In this document: in pieces, positions 53,788-64,000 of the stretch
How positions within the stretch are numbered: position 1 is the first letter of the stretch
How the letters are laid out: every line of letters starts with the position of its first letter
NCBI GenBank assembly: GCA_013399305.1
Contig: VXAI01000004.1
Coordinates: 1,155,768-1,219,767, forward strand
Reading direction: 5' to 3'
From: Rostratula benghalensis
Taxonomy: Eukaryota > Chordata > Aves > Charadriiformes > Rostratulidae
DNA length: 64,000 bases
Notes under the pieces: model-generated
Told to the model about the DNA's origin: nothing
The model's database searches: none
Seen by the model: the letters and a program-made list of their open reading frames with translations, nothing else
Made by a program: the position numbers and the translations under genes

Positions 53788-56700
53788 CTAGAATAAGAAA
53801 GATAAAAAAACCCCTGATCAGAATTGAACTGAAATCCGTTCCTGTAAACCAAATCTAGATCAGGCAGCTGCAGTCAGGGAGGACCTGCCATCTTATAGGA
53901 ATGAAATCAAGTCCTAAATTTACAGCATGAAGACTGCCCTCCCGTAGTGAAATCAATTTCATTAGGTAATATTTTAGAACACGCTATTGACCTGTAGCAT
54001 ATGCAGTATTTTATTGTTGAATTACCCCTTTTTAACTCACTTTAGAACTTTCATAGGACAGTTTCAGTTCTGAACCAGGGATTTTAAGTAGGCGATACAG
54101 CAATCCTTTGACCCTCTGAATAGTCATAGACGCTGTCAAGGGGGAAGAAAGAAAAGTTATTAGAAAAATGCTGCTACTACTGAGCTGTAGCCAAGTACTA
54201 GTGTTTCAGCTCTACTTGCTTATAGCAAGGGTGAAAGGCTGTGTTGCTGCTTCAGTTCTAACACTGCAATAATGTCTTTTGTATCTGAACCCCTAACTGC
54301 TAACATCGAATCGAAAACGGTTTCATCTCTGGTGGCTGGGACAGCAACCGCTGCTTGGGTGGCAGCACTTTGATCCCATAGAGCAAATTCAAGTGTTACG
54401 GCTTCATAAGCCACCTTTTCTGAGTTTCTATTTGCTACTTGCTAAACTAAGTGACCTTTGGGACACACACCAGTCAGGTTGTGACTACTTGCATCTGGCA
54501 ACTGTTCCTTGAAGTTGTTGTTACCGGAAATTGGCTTTCCAAGCACAAATGAATGAATGTCACTGTGGAACTAGTGCTGTTCTTAGAAGTGGTATGACAT
54601 GAACTGGTCCCAAACAAATTGCCAGCAGCTGTAAAGTGGTTTGTGTTATGAAGTCAGTTACGTGAAGGGATGGTTTTTGTAACTGATCTTGAATGAGTAA
54701 AATGTAGTTGGTTCCAGAGGTGATTCTGGTGTTTGCAATAGATATTTGGGTTGGACTTTCACTTCTTTTGAAGCTTTATCTAAAGGCACAGCAATAGTGA
54801 GTTATTCCTGTAATACCACACATTGTACTTAGACAAATATTTTTCTATCAAACATTTTTGTAAAAGCTGTATCTATCTGATTTTATGCAACTTGTGATAA
54901 TAAATGTGATTTTTATTTTAGAATAAAGCTTGAGTAAGTCTTTTCTCCCAGACTCCGTTCTGACACATCTTTCCAAAATACCAGTTTGATTTAGAACAGT
55001 CTATTCATTCCAGTCTGCCTACAGGCACTACAACTTCAAAGACAAATTTGATACAGGTCAGAATTAGGTTTCTAACTCACTGAATTAGATAGTAGACCTC
55101 AATATCTAGAACTGCAGATATCGAGCAGCTCTTGCAGTTGGCTCTTACAACTTCACATTCTTGTTACTCAGTTAACACATCCACCAGATCCCATACCAGT
55201 TAATTAGCCTTTGATCAATCATGAAACCGGCAGCAGAGTCGTAAGACAAGCATCACCTTTTAATCTTTAAGCTGGACTTAAGGTAAGTATGAAGACCAGC
55301 AAAATAATGACTTTTATCAAACAATTTTTACCTTTGTCGTGTCTATATATGACAGAGTCTTCAGGGGATAATCTTCTGGAGCTGACAAACCAGAGGTAAC
55401 TGCCATTCTTTTATAAAGTTATTTGAAAAGGAGCTACAGGTCAACTGCTTAAATACGAGCCAAGACTTCTTACCTGGTAGCTTCTTCTCTACTGGCTTCC
55501 GCTCAGGGTTCTCAGGATATTTAATTGTTAATGCTTAAGGAAGAATGGTGAGGCATTAGCAAATGAACAGTCTGGTCTGGTTTTATCCCAAATTGTTTCC
55601 CCTAGCTCAGCCTGATCTTCTAAAAACATTTGGATGATAGCCTGTGCCTGAGCAGTTAAGATGGCATTTAGTCATTCTCTGCAAAATTAAGAGTAATTTT
55701 ATTAAAATAATCAAGTTTTTATTTATCTTTGGTAAAATAGGGAAAATATTTTTAAATTGAGTCCCTAATACGTAACACATTTTTAGTCAAAAGGAGTAAT
55801 TACCTGACAGTTTCTTGATGTCTGGTTAACTTTTTAAAATAACCTACAGTAGAATGAAAAGTTTAAAAGCAGGTTTTTGACTCTCAATGGCTCAAAATCC
55901 CTGGACAAGCACATTTTAAGGAAGTTATTAATTAGCCTAATTCTTTTACAGAGATTAAGAGGCTCATCCTTAAAAAAGGTTTCTATTATGTCTAGCCAGG
56001 TAGATTCTTTGCTCTAGTTTCGTCTTCCACCTAAATGCATTACAATGCAATGCCTTAAAGTACTGTTTTGCTCATGGAGTAAAACAAGGTCCAGTTCTTC
56101 TACCAACTGGGAAACAAATCAACTGTAAGTCCTGGCTGTAAGTTTGTAACCTAATTTAATATGTGGAAAGCCCCAAACACCAAAGCTACCCATGTTTGTC
56201 TTGACTGTCTTAAAGGTAAGAAGCTATTAAAAAAAAAATATCAGAAATCAGTGCAGCTATTAAGGCTAAACTGTAGAGAAGCCCTTCAGAGTGTCAGAAT
56301 AGAGTACTGATTAGCTCTGTTCTCCATTGGATCTTGATTAAGAGAGTCATTCTGCTTGGGCTGAGGGGTGAACAGAAGATGTAATCCTGGGGTGTCTCAA
56401 AGGATTTTGAACCTTTTGTTCTCCAGAAACACTAAGCTTGTAAAATACTTTAAATGCAGAAGGAACAATTTTGACCATTTCTGGCCTCTTACTTAGAAGC
56501 TGATTTTTCAGTGTCAAAGGCTGTAGTCCTTTCAGTTCTCCTTCTTCAGGTGCCCCATACTCTGCGTGAAGGAAAGGGCATGGTAGACATGAACCTTCAA
56601 AGACTAAAACTCAACAACAGCCCCGAAGAGCACCATGGTGTTGGATGATCAGCAACTTGATCAACTGCTAGAGCATTCTGGAGGCTGCACGGGCACGTGG

Positions 56701-57517
56701 GACGAGGCAGAGTAGGTGACAAGGCTGTACATGGAGGTGCTGCTTAAGGTTCCCTACTTTAAAAAAGCCCCAGCTGGAGAAGCTGCAGGTGCTCACCGGT
56801 GCCATCCCTGTGGCAGCAGTGCTCAGAAGGGTGCAGAAGCAAAAGCCATTCAGGCACAGGCCTGGCAAGGGGTGGCCTTTCCTAAGGGAGTGGAGACACA
56901 TGGGGAAAACATCACAGGAAAGAGAAGGGAAAGCGAAGAGAGCCCAAACCCGTGCTGACAATCCAGGAATGAGGAAATGCTGATTTTACTGCGCTTGTAC
57001 TCACTAAGACACAGTGATGGGTATCTGGGATGGGCAGCAAGAAATTCTTCACTGGGTTTGTTTTTCTCTGGGTCGCAACTCCCCCCAGCTGCTAACCAGT
57101 CATTTCCAAATATTTTGCGATAATCAAGTTCCGCTCCTTTTCTTTCATCAGGAGAGATCTGTACTGACACAGAAATGCACATAATACAATTACACAACTT
57201 TCCAGAGAAGAAAACCTGATTGGTGACACTCACCCCTTGCTCTTACTTGACTGTAGTTTAACGCTACCAAGACTTTGACAGGTACCTCCATATACTGACT
57301 GATCCACAAATGAATATCTAAGCAAAGACTGTAAATGATGATGTGAGGCTGGTTCTGTTTGTCATTATGGAACAGATGTTGCTTCTGCTCTCTTTTATGA
57401 TAAACATAAGTTTGAGTTGGTTTAGATAACGCTACTTTCCTTTTGGAGAAGGCAAATTCCCGTAATTTATTACTGTCACTGAGACAGATTCAGCTATGCT
57501 GGTTTTCCTCTTTTTCT

Positions 57518-57549
<32 letters not shown>

Positions 57550-60500
57550 CCCCCAGAGTATAGTTTTTGTTAACAGTCCTGCACCTTCAACGTGTCTTGG
57601 GCCAAGAGGGCAGGATCCTGTCACCCTACTGAGTGCTCCACTGACTACGTAATGCCATAGCTGGCACCTTAGTTTTCTCCTGCACCCAAACTTAAACCAA
57701 AACCAATTTCTCAAGTAATGACTTAATCTTTTTCCCCAGATGCATGTGATTTGTTGAAATACCATGTACCTCAGACTTGTTCAAAACCTCCAGCCCTCCA
57801 ATCTTGGCAATAATGAGCTGTCTCAGGGTCTCCGGGTTCTTCTCTGTGTCCATGACCGGGTTATTGTGACACTGCAGTGACCGCAATCTGGGCAGTTTAT
57901 CAAGCTCATTGATAGATGACCACTGAAATGGAAGGGAACAGTCTTTTGAGGAAACATAAACCACAGTTTCAGGCCAATACACAGTAAAATTGGCTTTTCC
58001 AGTACAATGACCATGACTGAAACTATTCTTTCAGCGGGCAGAACCAGGTACTTTCCTCCTGAGCATCCAGCTAAGGAAAAACTGTCTTACATTTCAGTAA
58101 GTAAAAAAACCCAAACTAAACCAAAACCAAACGAGGACCTACTCAGCAGTTTAGGTCATTAGAATTCTGCGAGAGGAATTATGGGGTAGCAGAGAGATAC
58201 GACTTGACTTGCTAACGTAACCACGTTGCACTGAGACTTTAAGAAATGTTTTTAAATCTTCATGCCTTTGTGTTGATCAAAGTATTCAATAGTTGCCTCA
58301 GGGTCTTACATATACACAAAAGAAACTTTAATAAAGCAAATTGCAAATTACTCCTAAACAAAGATAAACATATTTACAGTATGTGAAACTATCACAATTA
58401 ACCTACCTGTGATATTTTATTGCTATTTACTGCAAGGCCTTTTAGTGAAGGAAACATTTTAGTCTTGCATCCTAGGAAAAAGAATAAATACACAAGACAA
58501 TAGTGAAAACCTTAAACAAACAGAATGGTAAAGCTATAAATACATAGCTGTACATACCGAATCCAGCATCGGGAAAGTGTATAGAAGATATTCCAGTGTT
58601 TCTAAGTATTAGCTGTTCTAATCTGAAATTTAATAGATACAATAATTACTGTACATGGCACGGGGAAGGTTTTTGTAAAGAAATTCTACCTCAATTTTTT
58701 TAAAAGCAAAGATCTAATAAACTTTAGACATGATACATAATCGCTGACAGTACCCAGACTTCAGCAGAGTGTTCAGAAAATGAATTTTTCAGAGAATATG
58801 TGCAATAATTTCAAGCTTTCAAAATGGCTTCTGGATTTAAATGGCGTGATTTTCCAAATGATTTTTTTTAAAAATAGCTTTTAAAAATAACTTAAAATCA
58901 TGGCTGCTATTTTGGTGTACAGTGCAAGGCAATAACTCTGCTGATTAGCCAAACTATTGTATTAGTTCCCACAATTTTCCATTCATTGTAATGGACGTGC
59001 TTAAGGAACACACACCTCCTTTCTCTGGACGGTAACCCCAAAGCCAGAAGTCACAGCTCAGGCCTGGAACCACCATAAAGACACTGCAGTAAACCAGAAG
59101 AATCTGCGTGAGGAGTGTTTACCACCCATGTTCTTGTGAGGAAGTGGAAATACATTCACCCAATGCAGTATGGAAAGTACACAGCTTGGGCTTTGAGTTT
59201 TTTGTTTGTTCGGTTTTGGTGGTTTCAAATTTTGAAGCATGTCTCTCTGAAAGTCTTTACCCCAAAAAAAGCACTGAAACTTCCAAAAGAGGTGGCAGCA
59301 TACACTTCTACCAGTAGAGTAACAACAATAGCCTTCCCCATAGTCAATAATCATGAGCAGGTAAGAGAGATGTCTTTTACAAAGGACAAATAATTAGGTG
59401 CCACGGGTGCGTAAAGTGCTCGTGGCAAGTGTCCATCACCAACAATCTCTAGTGTGTCAGCCTGAGGAGTGACACCTTCCAACCAACAGCCCCCAGCAGC
59501 TTTCTGCAGGCTCAAGTGACCCTGAGATGGCTGTGACACTACTGAGGAACCTGCATTACACTGTCATGATCAGAACACTGTTCTTGAGAAACTACTTTCG
59601 TAGCTCCTTTGCTTTGCCCCTCACACAAACTGCAGTCCTGTCAGCTTGGATAAAGCCCTGAATACTAATATGTAAAGAACCTAGTGACATGATAAATCAC
59701 TTTAATTGCACAAGTATATAATGAAAACCTAATAAGATACAGCTTAAGAATGTGTTACTACACAAATAAAATAAGATTATATTAAAATAGCTCAATTAAA
59801 TAATTCAGTTACTCTCCTCAAGAGGGCAAAATGCCTCTATTTCCAAATCCCACAAATCTTCCACACAACATCAATACTTTCGCATTTTAGTCAGCAAAGG
59901 CCAGGGAGATGAGTATCCAGGACAAAGAATTCCCAGCAAATTTGTTTAACAGCTACCTGGGGAGATGTGCTATTTGATGCAGCTGATTTCCATCCAGTAA
60001 CTGGTTGTCTGAAAGGTCTAACAACTTCAGGGTCTGCAGGACGTTATCTGGCCTGCCACATTGGGAAAAAACACAGAGACATAAAGCATTTGAAGTTATT
60101 TGTTAATGAAAACACTGGTTTTCTAAGAATATAACTGCATGCAAATAATTGTGGATATTTGTAAATATTCTGAAGTACATCACCTGAGGTTCACATCATT
60201 TATTTTACAATTATGTGATGTAAACATTACAGGAATGAAACTATCTGCTGTGTAACTTTACAGTGCATCAGTCACAAAGGACTGACTTAAGTTACTCACC
60301 TTTCCAAAACTGTAATATTATTAGAAGTAAGGTACAATTCTTCAAGTGCTGGCCATCCTGGAGCACAAAGAAGAACCTAAGAGCAAAACTTTGTTTAATA
60401 TAACAAAAGTTGGGAAAAAATGTTCCAGAAATCACACTGTATGCAGATCTCCTCAGAACAAGCCGTAGCTCCCCAAAACAGAAAAACAAATATTACAGAT

Positions 60501-63500
60501 TGCCTGGCCTTCCCTTTCTTTCAGCTGGCTCTTTCCTGTGTCTGAATCTGTCAACACAGATGACATCAAAGGGGTTAACTCCGTGACAGGACTTACAGGT
60601 CCAGGCTTGAGGCTGGGAGGGTGCCCGACCTCAGACTGAGTCACCTGAAAACTGAGTTTATTTTATTGTAATATTTTCCCTATAATGAGGTGAGGAAATG
60701 GCAGGATAGACTTGACTGCTGAAATTCTGGAACTTTTGCACATCTCATCAGGTCTGACAGACTTTTTAAGTGCCTTAATTTATCAGAGTTTGAAGGCTTC
60801 TTTGTCATGGGACTGTGCCAGAACAAGAAACCACTAAACCCCAAGAACTGCATTAAGTCGGGACATATCCTGAAGTTTTCAAGTACTCTAAAGAAAACAA
60901 ATTAATTGAAAAAGGCTACATATTTTTTGTATTTGATGTTTCTGTTTTAAATCTTGTGTCCTGAAATTACACTAAAATTATTATTTTACTTAATGCAGAT
61001 TTATTTTTTGCAACCATCTACAGCAGATAACACAGCTGTTAAAAATAAACACTGCAAAGTGACAGAAACTGCTGGCATAAATCCCAGTTTTGTATGCAAC
61101 TGTGACAGTGTCAAAAATATTGCAGTTCTAGCAAAAGGAGATCCATAAGCACTGAACTGCCTGTTTGTTTACAGATTTGTGCCTGTGAGAAAATTTTTTT
61201 TTCTTGAGTTTTTTCTTGCGTGTATTCTCCAGAGTCAAATTAAGCATGAGCTCATCCTGCCACTCCTTCCTTGGTCAGGAAGCGTAGAGGGGCTCTTTCC
61301 TACATCTAATTCCTATTTCTTAGACCCTGTAGATAATAAATTATTTTTAAAGCCCCACCTCTTTTCAAAATGTGTTTGAAATTGGCTAGCAGATTCCAAG
61401 TTTTTGAGATGCCAGAGCACAGACACACACATGCACAGCATAACGGCCTAATGCTTGTTTTTACGGGACGTTACAGAGGGTACAAAGCAGTAACATTCAG
61501 AGATCTGGACAATCAAATTCATGGAATTGTCTAGCTTGGAAGGGAGCTTTAGATCATTGAGTCCAACCATTACACTAACACTGCCAAACCCACCACTAAA
61601 CCACGTCCCTCATCACCACATCTACCCAGCTTTTAAATGCCTCCAGAGATGGTGACTCGGGCACTTTCCCGAGCAGGCTGTTCCAATGCTTGGTAACCCG
61701 TTCTGTGAAGAAATTTTTCCTAATATCCAACCTAAACCTCCCCTGGCACAACTTGAGGCCATTTCCTCTTGTCTTATCACTTGTTACTTTTTACAATTCT
61801 GTATATAGCTAATCAATTCTCCTGCAAACGTCCACTATCCCAGACACCAAAAAGACTCCTTTCATCAACATTCTGTTAGAGCTGTATGAAGTCATACAGC
61901 TGGATGCAGAGATAACTGTTTCATTATGTATACAATTTAAAATATTAACACAGATCTCTTCAAGTAGTGTCATATGATTTAGGGCCCAATTACTTCACAC
62001 CCAAAAATTTGAAACATCACCCTGCTGTCATATCTGCAACACATGTAAACTTACAAACTCACATACAACTTTTCCCACTCCAGAGCAAGATTAGGAGACA
62101 CCACTATTTTATCTCTTTAATTTGGATAGTGTTTCCCTATGTCAACAAGACAGACCAAAATAATTTATCAACTAGTGATAAGGAAGCATGAAAACAAACG
62201 TGCAGAGTCAAGAGAAATCAGGTGCACGTTCACTATAGAGAACCTCTGGGGGATTCCACTCCAAGAGCCCTGTGTTGTGATGAACTGAAGTACTACAAGA
62301 CTTTTCAGTAGACTGACCAAATGACTAGAAAATTGCCAAAACCAAAGGATAATCACAAAACAATTCTAAGAAACTCACTCGATTTTTAACTGTTGCTTAA
62401 AATGGCTTCCATAGAGAAGCAAAATTCACAGATCTGACACCCTGACACTGAATTATCACTCAGGAAAGGCTGGGGGCTTGCTGTGGGTAGCTGGTGGGGA
62501 GGTGGGGATTAACTGCCAGTGGAGTAGCCACAGCTGATCAAAAAAAGAAAAATGGATATCCAAGACCTATTGCAAAAGAAATCAAGGCAACAAGAAACAA
62601 CTGTCACCATGTAAGTCCCTGATGTTCCTATTTTTTCATTCTCTTTATTCCAGGAAGCAAATAATATACATGGAAAAGGCACAAAGAGGCTTAACATGAA
62701 TCATCAAAGCTATGAAACTCTTTTCAGTCGCTTTCATATAAAATATTGGGAATTATTAAATGAAATTATTGGGCAGCAAGATTAAAACCACAAAGGGTAT
62801 TTTTTCCTACAGCACACAGGACGTGGATATCAAAATTCTTAAATGGATTCCTAATACAGATTGATAAATCATGAAACAAAAATTCCACAAAGATTAATTA
62901 AATACAGATATATAGTCTCTAGCTCAGGAAGTCCCTGAATTCCAGATTTCTTAATTAGAAGCTCTTACCATATTCTTGCCTTTTGCCTAGAAATTTTCCC
63001 AACTACCTGCTACTTGCCAGTGTCAGAAAAAAGATCCTGCAACTCTGCTCTAACCCAGATTTTTCTTTCACCCTGTGTAATAGCAGTTTATTTTATGAAT
63101 ATAAAATCTTAGCTTGAAAACAGAATGACAAATATAACATTATGATCTAAATGCTGAATAAGAAAAAAATGGGTTTGAAGCCATAAATACGAATTCATTA
63201 CTCTCAAATGCATTAATTCAATTTCTAAGCCAATGCTTTCTAACCAAGATATTTTACAGGACACGTGTCCCCCTTGAATAGCTTTATTGTGACTTGGTAA
63301 TTTAAAAATGTAGATGAAGTTAAATCCTTCTTATTAGACTCCTGTGCCAATGTACTTCCTACATTATGTAGGAACTGCGTTAGTTACTACCTCACTAATG
63401 CAATTACACCCCTGCACCTTTTCTAAGGATGATTACATTTCAGTTGAATAATACAATGCAGAGACGTTTTTTGTGCTTTCCTTTCCTCAAAAACTTAACA

Positions 63501-63625
63501 ACATAAAAACAAAGGTTATTACCTCTGCCCATGTTATCTCAGTTTGATTAAGTGCCAGAATCCTCAGTTTTGAAAATACACTGGACACAGGAGTTGATGC
63601 AGAGGGAAATGTCATTTTGTTTTCA
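53695..63625 (-). CDS. TBCE: Tubulin-folding cofactor E, C-terminal 11 coding exons (partial)
   Basis: TBCE is a cytosolic chaperone that acts with cofactors C and D to assemble the alpha/beta-tubulin dimer. Human mutations cause hypoparathyroidism-retardation-dysmorphism syndrome. The minus-strand exons in transcript order are 63523-63625, 60300-60376, 59957-60052, 58558-58622, 58407-58471, 57770-57922, 57005-57158, 56493-56561, 55474-55533, 54041-54132 and 53695-53787. They total 1027 nt, one base of a split Ser codon plus 341 residues, matching the human protein from about residue 187 to its end (527). All borders are GT/AG with consistent phases. The visible protein is the leucine-rich repeat domain (visible residues 1 to about 185), a linker, and the ubiquitin-like domain (from about 245). 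The CAP-Gly domain lies beyond base 64000. Confidence 0.97.
54041..54132 (-). CDS. TBCE: TBCE exon, UBL domain
   Basis: This exon encodes [20 protein letters not shown]... to LSYESSK, the beta-helix core of the C-terminal ubiquitin-like fold. The donor is AAA/GTGAGT. Confidence 0.96.
54133..55473 (-). other. TBCE: TBCE intron before the penultimate exon
   Basis: 1.3 kb. It contains a 64-codon minus-strand open frame (54220-54414) of unknown meaning and the distal plus-strand AATAAA pair at 54899-54927. No repeats were recognised. Confidence 0.8.
54899..54927 (+). terminator. Candidate distal B3GALNT2 poly(A) signals (two AATAAA)
   Basis: Two AATAAA hexamers, at 54899-54904 and 54922-54927, are separated by a T-rich stretch and followed by more T-rich sequence. 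If used, the B3GALNT2 3' UTR would be about 2.45 kb and would run antisense across the last two TBCE coding exons. Confidence 0.4.
55474..55533 (-). CDS. TBCE: TBCE exon, start of UBL domain
   Basis: This 60-base exon encodes [19 protein letters not shown] between split Thr and Ala codons. The acceptor CTTAAG has a modest pyrimidine tract. The phases on both sides fit exactly. Confidence 0.93.
55534..56492 (-). other. TBCE: TBCE intron
   Basis: About 1 kb of AT-rich sequence. I see nothing in it beyond splice signals. Confidence 0.8.
56493..56561 (-). CDS. TBCE: TBCE exon, linker to UBL domain
   Basis: This exon encodes [19 protein letters not shown]... to LL plus a split Thr. It matches the human KYGAPED...LKNQLLT stretch residue for residue in length. 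The donor is GTAAGA. Confidence 0.94.
56562..57004 (-). other. TBCE: TBCE intron containing a GC-rich block
   Basis: 443 bases, clearly more GC-rich than neighbouring introns. Overlapping open frames occur on both strands, and a plus-strand ATG at 56635 sits in a strong start context (CACCATGG) but stops after 25 codons. It could be a decayed processed pseudogene or a GC-rich repeat. I cannot identify a parent. Confidence 0.5.
57005..57158 (-). CDS. TBCE: TBCE exon, linker after LRRs
   Basis: This exon encodes [20 protein letters not shown]... to RYPSLCL and the first base of the next Lys codon. The DPEKN and HPRY segments are the strongest family matches. The donor is A/GTGAGT. Confidence 0.97.
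57159..57769 (-). other. TBCE: TBCE intron with pyrimidine tract
   Basis: 611 bases. It holds the T/C tract at 57503-57554 (purine-rich on the transcribed strand). Nothing else was found. Confidence 0.8.
57503..57554. repeat. Poly-pyrimidine tract
   Basis: Long T runs interrupted by single C residues and ending in CCCCC. It reads as a poly-purine tract in the TBCE transcript. Confidence 0.9.
57770..57922 (-). CDS. TBCE: TBCE exon, end of LRR domain
   Basis: This exon has 51 codons, [16 protein letters not shown]... to LEVLNKSE, phase 0 at both ends. It carries the last LRR and its cap. The donor is GAG/GTACAT. Confidence 0.97.
57923..58406 (-). other. TBCE: TBCE intron
   Basis: 484 bases, AT-rich. 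Nothing is visible beyond a short C/A-rich patch near 58104-58128. Confidence 0.8.
58407..58471 (-). CDS. TBCE: TBCE exon, LRR domain
   Basis: This 65-base exon encodes [20 protein letters not shown] and Gln after the split Gly. The donor is CAG/GTAGGT. The intron to the exon before it is only 86 bases. Confidence 0.95.
58558..58622 (-). CDS. TBCE: TBCE exon, LRR domain
   Basis: This 65-base exon encodes [19 protein letters not shown]..., ending in a split Gly codon completed by the next exon. It was located by phase and family similarity. Confidence 0.95.
58623..59956 (-). other. TBCE: TBCE intron
   Basis: 1.3 kb. No repeat or gene was recognised. Open frames on both strands near 59058-59393 overlap each other and show no family features. 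Confidence 0.8.
59957..60052 (-). CDS. TBCE: TBCE exon, LRR domain
   Basis: This exon encodes [17 protein letters not shown] through QIAHLP, a clear leucine-rich repeat with the LKLLDLSxNQL core. The codons at both ends are split Arg codons. Confidence 0.96.
60300..60376 (-). CDS. TBCE: TBCE exon, LRR domain
   Basis: This exon encodes [25 protein letters not shown] plus a split Arg. The upstream acceptor (CTCTTAG, ending at 60377) is chosen because it continues phase 0 from the previous exon and restores the V-L-x-C segment of the human protein. The AG 19 bases further in would shift the frame. Confidence 0.95.
60377..63522 (-). other. TBCE: TBCE intron with CR1
   Basis: A 3.1-kb phase-0 intron. 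The only recognisable element is the CR1 copy at 61516-61795. The remainder is AT-rich and featureless. Confidence 0.85.
61516..61795 (-). mobile_element. CR1 3' fragment (minus orientation)
   Basis: TTGGAAGGGAGCTTTAGATC, GAGTCCAACCATTACACTAA, GAGCAGGCTGTTCCAATGCT and CCTAATATCCAACCTAAACC. It lies in the same orientation as TBCE. Confidence 0.94.
63523..63625 (-). CDS. TBCE: TBCE exon, LRR domain (most upstream in window)
   Basis: This exon begins with one base of a split Ser codon, then [10 protein letters not shown]..., and ends [15 protein letters not shown]. The LxxLxLNxT pattern is a leucine-rich repeat. The donor is GAG/GTAATA. Confidence 0.95.
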
Positions 63626-64000
63626 CTGTGTAAAAAGAACAGCTATTAGCATAATGAATAATTAAATTTATTTGACTAATTTGGAGTTATGCATTAAAGA
63701 CAAGAACAATTTACACAAAAAAAATTAAAAAGTCACTGCCAAGGCATCATATATTTCAAAATATTATAAAATATCCTTTCATTTATATACAAATGTACTC
63801 TTTCCTCATCCAGTTTGCCCACTTCATGAATGCATAGTTATTCATCTGTAGCCTCCTTCCTCCCCTTCCCTCCCCATAGCTTTGAATATGAAAAGAATGA
63901 TTTTCATTAATATTAAATGAAACGCAGTCAGATTTTGGGCTTGAACTCCTTAGTGTCGATTGAAAATAAAGAGCCTACGTGACTATCCAGACTCCAGTAA
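63626..64000 (-). other. TBCE: TBCE intron running off the window
   Basis: AT-rich. No further TBCE exon was recognised, so the upstream LRR, linker and CAP-Gly exons must lie beyond the edge. Confidence 0.8.

Noticed and set aside
60300..60357. Shorter TBCE exon using the inner acceptor CTCCAG
   Set aside because: It would break the phase with the previous exon and drop the V-L-x-C segment. The outer acceptor at 60377 fits both.

Overview
This window is nuclear DNA from a bird. Spliced vertebrate genes are interrupted by long AT-rich introns and peppered with CR1 LINE fragments whose 3' ends carry the typical avian CR1 tail (variants of TTCCAACC...ATTCTGTGATTCT). There are no bacterial features. 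I reassembled three genes exon by exon from splice signals, reading-frame phase and protein family knowledge.

Layout: (1) positions 1-13100 hold the coding end of GNG4, a heterotrimeric G-protein gamma subunit, on the + strand, with two coding exons 7.1 kb apart. (2) 13100-23800 is intergenic, with several CR1 pieces and simple repeats and no convincing gene. (3) 23830-25230 is a CpG island with a 158-base assembly gap (24167-24324). It holds exon 1 of B3GALNT2, whose 12 coding exons run on the + strand to a stop at 52475 and give a complete 497-residue protein. (4) 53695-63625, on the - strand, carries the last 11 coding exons of TBCE (tubulin-folding cofactor E). Its first exons, with the CAP-Gly domain, lie beyond base 64000.

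B3GALNT2 and TBCE lie tail to tail, with stop codons 1.2 kb apart. GNG4 lies upstream of B3GALNT2 in the same orientation. This matches the order I know from human 1q42.3 (TBCE, B3GALNT2, GNG4), so the block is conserved synteny. The genes do not form a pathway: GNG4 signals at the plasma membrane, B3GALNT2 glycosylates alpha-dystroglycan in the ER, and TBCE folds tubulin in the cytosol.

I found no new multigene system. The items most worth a second look are a 70-nt compound hairpin in the GNG4 intron (9123-9192), a perfect 77-bp tandem duplication (7615-7770), a tandem NAGNAG splice acceptor in B3GALNT2 (44078-44082), possible antisense overlap between the B3GALNT2 and TBCE 3' ends, a reverse-transcriptase-like remnant near 41416, and a GC-rich block of unknown origin in a TBCE intron (56570-56990).
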